Positions 60,010 to 64,000 of a stretch of DNA of 64,000 nt are shown piece by piece. The DNA is taken from the NCBI RefSeq assembly GCF_001518815.1, contig NZ_CP013987.1, forward strand, positions 1,157,001 to 1,221,000, in the 5' to 3' direction. The translations under genes were made by a program, and so were the position numbers. This DNA is from Pseudomonas oryzihabitans. GTDB lineage: Bacteria; Pseudomonadota; Gammaproteobacteria; Pseudomonadales; Pseudomonadaceae. How positions within the stretch are numbered: the first letter of the stretch is position 1; each line of letters opens with the position of its first letter. The notes beneath the pieces are model-generated. The model ran no database searches and was not told where the DNA came from. It saw only the letters and a list, made by a program, of their open reading frames with translations.

Positions 60010-60867
60010 ATGAGTACCCAGATCGAACTACCCGGTGCCACGGACTGGGTACGCCACGCTCCGGCCTTCGATGAGCTGGAATCCATCGAAGCCTTTTTCA
60101 GCGGCCACGCCTTCAATCCCCATCGCCATGCGACCTACGCCATCGGTCGCACCCTGGCCGGGGTGCAGAGTTTTTCCTATCGCGGCGCCAAGGCCAGCAG
60201 CCTGCCGGGCGAGACCATGGTCTTTCACCCGGACGAGGTCCACGACGGCCGCGCCGGTGCCGCCTGCGGCTTTCGCTATCGGATGCTCTATGTGCCGCCG
60301 GCCCTGGTGCAGGACATCCTCGGCGGGCGGCCCTTGCCCTTCCATCGCGAGGGCGTTTCCCTGGATCCGCGCCTGGCGCGGGCTACCGATGCGGTATTCG
60401 CCGCCCTCGACGAGCACCCCGATGCCCTGGGTCGCGACGATGCCCTCTATGGACTGGTCGCCACCCTGGCGGAGGTCTGCCAGGCCTGGCCCAGTCGTGG
60501 CCGGGTCGACTTCGTTGCCGCGCTGCGCGCCCGCGAATACCTGGAGGACCATCTCGACCAGGCCGTCACCCTCGATGACCTGGCGCAGTGCACCGGACGT
60601 GATCGCTGGAGTCTGACCCGCGATTTTCGCGCCTACTTCGGCACCAGTCCGCACCGCTACCTGACCCTGCGTCGTCTGGACCGGGTGCGCCTGGAGGTGC
60701 GTCTGGGGAAGGGGCTAGCCGAGGCGGCGGTGGCGGCAGGTTTCTGCGACCAGAGTCATATGACCAAACATTTCCGTCAGGCCTTCGGGATCGCGCCGGG
60801 ACGCTGGTTCCGTGGACTGGCCGAACGCCCCGGCGTGTCTGCGGCGGATGGTACGGCGTACCCTTAG
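60010..60867 (+). CDS. AraC-family transcriptional regulator
   Basis: 285 residues. An N-terminal cupin effector domain (NPHRHATYAIGRTLAGVQSF, MVFHPDEVHDGRA) is followed by two helix-turn-helix units: VTLDDLAQCTGRDRWSLTRDF and EAAVAAGFCDQSHMTKHFRQ. The ATG at 60010 has a GGAG site. It is probably cotranscribed with the LysE exporter and may sense its substrate. No terminator is visible in the 120 bp before betT. Confidence 0.92.
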   Translation: MSTQIELPGATDWVRHAPAFDELESIEAFFSGHAFNPHRHATYAIGRTLAGVQSFSYRGAKASSLPGETMVFHPDEVHDGRAGAACGFRYRMLYVPPALVQDILGGRPLPFHREGVSLDPRLARATDAVFAALDEHPDALGRDDALYGLVATLAEVCQAWPSRGRVDFVAALRAREYLEDHLDQAVTLDDLAQCTGRDRWSLTRDFRAYFGTSPHRYLTLRRLDRVRLEVRLGKGLAEAAVAAGFCDQSHMTKHFRQAFGIAPGRWFRGLAERPGVSAADGTAYP

Positions 60868-60987
60868 CGCCATAACGATTGCGGCCATCCCGTACCGCGG
60901 CGTGTACGGTTCCAGAAGCGTCGCCGGCGAAACGATTGCCGCTGAAGGCAGTCAACCTGTGCGCACTTCATAAACAGGAGCCCCTTT

Positions 60988-62961
60988 ATGACCGGCCAGG
61001 GAGAATCTGCCGCCCGTCCCACCTTCAGTCCTCCGGTCTTCTGGACCTCGACTCTGCTACTACTGATACTGGTGCTCTACGCCAGTCTGTTCCAGGCCAA
61101 TGCCCAATGGCTGTTCGCTGCCATCCAGGGCTGGATCATCACCAACCTGAGCTGGTTCTATATCCTCGCCGTGGCCATCATCCTCGGCACCGTGGTGTTT
61201 CTCGGCATGAGTCGCTATGGCGACATCAAGCTCGGTCCGGACCACAGCGAACCGGACTACGCCAACACCACCTGGTTCGCCATGCTGTTTTCCGCCGGCA
61301 TGGGCATCGGCCTGATGTTCTTTGGCGTCGCCGAACCGGTGATGCACTTTCTCAACCCGCCCTATGCCGATGGCCAGACAGTGGACGCCGCGCGCCAGGC
61401 CATGCGCATCACCTTCTTCCACTGGGGTTTGCACGCCTGGTCGATCTACGCCATCGTCGCCTTGATCCTGGCCTACTTCAGCTACCGCCACGGCTTGCCG
61501 CTGACCCTGAGATCGGCGCTCTATCCGCTGATCGGCGAGCGTATCTACGGCCCTATCGGCCACGCGGTGGATATCTTCGCGATCATCGGTACGGTGCTGG
61601 GGGTCGCCACGTCCCTGGGCTTCGGCGTGTCGCAGATCAATACCGGCCTGAACGTGCTGTTCGGCGTACCGGTGTCCACCCCGGTGCAGATCGGTCTGAT
61701 CGTGATCACCACGGCGCTGGCCACCCTGTCGGTGGTCTCGGGCCTGGACAAGGGCGTACGGCGCCTGTCGGAGCTCAATCTGGGCCTGGCGGTGCTGCTG
61801 ATGCTCACCGTGATCATCCTCGGCCCGACCGTGCTGATCCTGCAAACCTTCGTCGAGAACACCGGCGGCTATCTCAGCGAGATCGTCAGCCGCACCCTCA
61901 ACCTCAACGCCTATCGACCCACCGACTGGATCGGCGGTTGGACGCTGTTCTACTGGGGCTGGTGGCTGGCCTGGTCGCCCTTCGTCGGCCTGTTCATCGC
62001 CCGTATCTCGCGCGGGCGGACCATCCGCGAGTTCGTCTCTGGCGTGCTGCTGGTGCCGGCGGGTTTCACCCTGCTGTGGATGACCGTGTTCGGCAACACG
62101 GCGATCCACATGATCCTCACCGAGGGGATTACCGATCTGGCCGCCGCGGTGTCCCAGGACAGCTCCCTGGCGCTGTTCGCCTTTCTCGAGCACTTTCCCT
62201 TCGCCAGTGCGATTTCCATGGTGGCCATCGTCATGGTGGTGGTGTTCTTCGTCACCTCGGCCGATTCGGGCGCCATGGTGGTAGACATGCTGGCCTCGGG
62301 CGGGCAGGACCAGACACCGGTCTGGCAGCGGGTGTTCTGGGGCGCCAGCATGGGCCTGGTGGCCATTGCACTGCTTTTGGCTGATGGCCTGAAAGCCTTG
62401 CAGACCGCCACCATCGCCAGTGCGTTGCCGTTCACCATCGCCCTGCTGTTCAGCATGCATGGGTTGCTCAAGGCCCTCAAGCTGGACGCCACCAAGCGCG
62501 GTCTGCGCCACCAGGCGCTGGGTATCTCGCCGCCAACCATGAGGTCTCCCGGTGGCTGGCAGCGCCGACTGCGCGGTCTGGCCATGTTCCCACGTCGTAG
62601 CCACGTAGTGCGCTTCATCACCGAGGTCGCCAAGCCGGCATGCCTGGCCGTGGCCGAGGAATGGCGCAAGCAGGGCTATATCTGCAGCGTCGAGGATCGT
62701 GATGACGGCGGCGTGCGCCTGAGCGTTGGCCCGGCCGATCAGCCGGAGTTCGTCTACCAGGTAAGACCCCATGCCTACGCGATGCCCAGTTTCGTCATGG
62801 GCAGCGAGCCGGGGGAGGAGCGCAAGTACTTCCGCGCCCAGGTCTATCTGCGCGAGGGTGGCCAGGACCATGACGTCATGGGCTGGTCGCGCGAGGACGT
62901 CATCGGCGACATCCTCGATCAGTACGAACGCCACATGCACTTCCTGCATCTGGTGGGCTGA
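60988..62961 (+). CDS. betT: BCCT-family choline transporter BetT
   Basis: 657 residues with twelve membrane helices and the BCCT signature: GMGIGLMFFGVAEPVMHF, the choline-site tryptophans in WGWWLAWSPFVGLFIARIS, and FFVTSADSGAMVV. The cytoplasmic C-terminal tail of about 150 residues is the osmosensing part seen in BetT. It takes up choline with Na+ or H+ for glycine betaine production. The betIBA genes are not in the window. A CAGGAG site precedes the ATG; two terminator hairpins follow. Confidence 0.92.
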   Translation: MTGQGESAARPTFSPPVFWTSTLLLLILVLYASLFQANAQWLFAAIQGWIITNLSWFYILAVAIILGTVVFLGMSRYGDIKLGPDHSEPDYANTTWFAMLFSAGMGIGLMFFGVAEPVMHFLNPPYADGQTVDAARQAMRITFFHWGLHAWSIYAIVALILAYFSYRHGLPLTLRSALYPLIGERIYGPIGHAVDIFAIIGTVLGVATSLGFGVSQINTGLNVLFGVPVSTPVQIGLIVITTALATLSVVSGLDKGVRRLSELNLGLAVLLMLTVIILGPTVLILQTFVENTGGYLSEIVSRTLNLNAYRPTDWIGGWTLFYWGWWLAWSPFVGLFIARISRGRTIREFVSGVLLVPAGFTLLWMTVFGNTAIHMILTEGITDLAAAVSQDSSLALFAFLEHFPFASAISMVAIVMVVVFFVTSADSGAMVVDMLASGGQDQTPVWQRVFWGASMGLVAIALLLADGLKALQTATIASALPFTIALLFSMHGLLKALKLDATKRGLRHQALGISPPTMRSPGGWQRRLRGLAMFPRRSHVVRFITEVAKPACLAVAEEWRKQGYICSVEDRDDGGVRLSVGPADQPEFVYQVRPHAYAMPSFVMGSEPGEERKYFRAQVYLREGGQDHDVMGWSREDVIGDILDQYERHMHFLHLVG

Positions 62962-62966
62962 AACGA

Positions 62967-63033
62967 GGACCGGGCCTTGCGCCCGGTCCGCTGATACCCA
63001 AGGACCGCTGCCGAACTGGCAGCGGTCTTTTTT
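62967..63033 (+). terminator. Two hairpins ending betT
   Basis: First stem: GGACCGGGC (62967-62975) with GCCCGGTCC (62981-62989). Second stem: GACCGCTGCC (63003-63012) with GGCAGCGGTC (63018-63027), loop of five, then six T. The second is a canonical terminator for betT; the first could serve the converging chemoreceptor gene, whose stop codon lies at 63032. Confidence 0.88.
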
Positions 63034-64000
63034 ATTTCACCCGGAAACGCCGGACCACGGCGATCAACTGCTCGTTGGATGACTGCACGGCAGCCGTACT
63101 CTCGGCAGTGCGCTGACCGCTGGTGACCAGGTCGTCGACCATGTGGCGCACGGCGACCATGTTCTGGTTGATCTCGCCGGCCACCACGCTCTGCTCTTCG
63201 GCCGCCGCGGCGATCTGGGTCGACAGGTCGCTGATGCGCACCACCGAACCGTTCATCTCGTCCAGGCCAGAGGTGACCTCGCGGGTCTTCTCGGCGGTAC
63301 TCTGGCAGCTGGTCTTGGTCACTTCCATGGCGGCTACCGCGGAGCTCACCCCCTGCTGCAGTCGGCCGAGCATCTCGTTGATCTCGGCGGTGCTCTGCTG
63401 GGTACGACCGGCCAGTGCACGGACCTCATCGGCTACCACCGCGAAGCCACGACCCTGCTCGCCGGCACGGGCCGCCTCGATGGCCGCGTTGAGCGCCAGC
63501 AGGTTGGTCTGGCCGGCGATCTCGCCGATCACCCCGAGCACGTCATTGATGCGCTGGGCATCGCCCTGCATGGCCTGCACCTTGAGGGTGGCGTCTTCCA
63601 CCTGATCCACCAAGGCCAGGACGCTGGCCGAGGCCTGCTGGACCACCGCACGGGAACGCTCGGCCTGGCCATTGGCAGCCTGGGTGAGGGTGGCGGTGTC
63701 GCTGGCGCTGCGAGCCACGGAGTCGGAGGTGGCGCTCATCTCGGTGATGGCTGTCACCGCCTGGTCGGTTTCGCTGGCATGCCGGGCGAGGATGGCGCCG
63801 TTCTGCTGGGCCTGGCCATGGAGCTGCTTGAGTCCGGTGTCGATGCGGTCGGTGGCGTCGCCCACCTCGCCGATCAGCCGCTGCAGATAACCGATGAAGC
63901 CATTGACCGCGCCCGCCACCGCATCCACTTCATCCTTGCCGTGCACCGGGATGCGCCGGGTCAGGTCGGCATCGCCAGCGGAGAGCGATTCGATGTTGCG
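63032..64000 (-). CDS. Methyl-accepting chemotaxis protein (partial)
   Basis: The C-terminal 322 residues of a chemoreceptor that runs off the right edge; the frame is open to base 64000. Visible are the end of a HAMP domain ([12 protein letters not shown]) and the coiled-coil signalling domain with the conserved hairpin tip [15 protein letters not shown] and the adaptation helices. The extracellular sensor lies outside the window, so the ligand cannot be inferred. The GTG at 63946 is not the start. Confidence 0.92.
   Translation of the reverse strand, partial: RNIESLSAGDADLTRRIPVHGKDEVDAVAGAVNGFIGYLQRLIGEVGDATDRIDTGLKQLHGQAQQNGAILARHASETDQAVTAITEMSATSDSVARSASDTATLTQAANGQAERSRAVVQQASASVLALVDQVEDATLKVQAMQGDAQRINDVLGVIGEIAGQTNLLALNAAIEAARAGEQGRGFAVVADEVRALAGRTQQSTAEINEMLGRLQQGVSSAVAAMEVTKTSCQSTAEKTREVTSGLDEMNGSVVRISDLSTQIAAAAEEQSVVAGEINQNMVAVRHMVDDLVTSGQRTAESTAAVQSSNEQLIAVVRRFRVK

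Noticed and set aside
61060-62949. A 629-codon His/Gln-rich frame antisense to betT
   Set aside because: Composition is that of a reverse-complement shadow; BetT is unambiguous on the plus strand.

Overview
The window comes from a high-GC Pseudomonas-type gammaproteobacterium. The proteins are close in sequence and order to Pseudomonas families: the proA-nadD-rsfS-rlmH-mrdA-rodA-sltB1-rlpA-dacA-lipB-lipA block, the holA-lptE-leuS-lnt-corC-ybeY-ybeZ-miaB block, and a speC-piuA-piuC-reductase block that I remember from P. aeruginosa. I cannot fix the species; an oryzihabitans/psychrotolerans-like relative is only a guess. I see no rRNA, tRNA, prophage, intact insertion sequence or CRISPR array. 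The DNA looks like ordinary chromosome.

Layout. 1-3500: the tail of a plus-strand gene, a two-way terminator, an orphan BcsC-like cellulose exporter, and a 140-bp MITE-like element with 16-bp inverted ends. 3500-14700 (+): proline/NAD synthesis, ribosome maturation, the PBP2/RodA elongasome with its hydrolases, PBP5 and lipoate synthesis. 14800-22650 (-): phosphoglucomutase, a lipoprotein lytic transglycosylase, arfA with its self-destruct hairpin, holA, lptE, leuS. 22800-30100: a zinc-ribbon protein and a YdcF protein, then (-) lnt, corC, ybeY, ybeZ, miaB and a RidA protein. 30200-35050: LysR regulator, DUF1820, a Sel1 protein, hemL, thiE, thiD. 35200-42100 (+): a heterodimeric ABC exporter with one degenerate ATP site, amn, a 670-bp repeat-rich gap, and speC with a structured leader. 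42200-47700 (+): a Fur-type iron uptake operon (piuA, piuC, membrane flavoreductase). 47700-53200: a DMT protein, a sulfur-type metallo-hydrolase, gtrA-gtrB, zapE, an aminotransferase. 53200-56900 (-): an NtrC/NtrB-type two-component system that appears to drive an adjacent secreted two-repeat protein from a sigma54 promoter. 57000-64000: a galactarate/talarate dehydratase with its LacI regulator, LysE exporter with AraC regulator, BetT, and a cut-off chemoreceptor.

Most of the window is conserved core: cell-wall elongation, envelope lipoproteins, translation and cofactors. The accessory parts are the orphan BcsC, the repeat-rich gaps, and the regulatory islands from 47.7 kb on.

The best candidate for an undescribed system is the sigma54 island at 53220-56926. 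It has a good -24/-12 promoter, tandem 17-bp dyads spaced 21 and 30 bp just upstream, a dedicated kinase/activator pair, and a target of unknown function built from two copies of one roughly 50-residue module plus a proline-rich tail.
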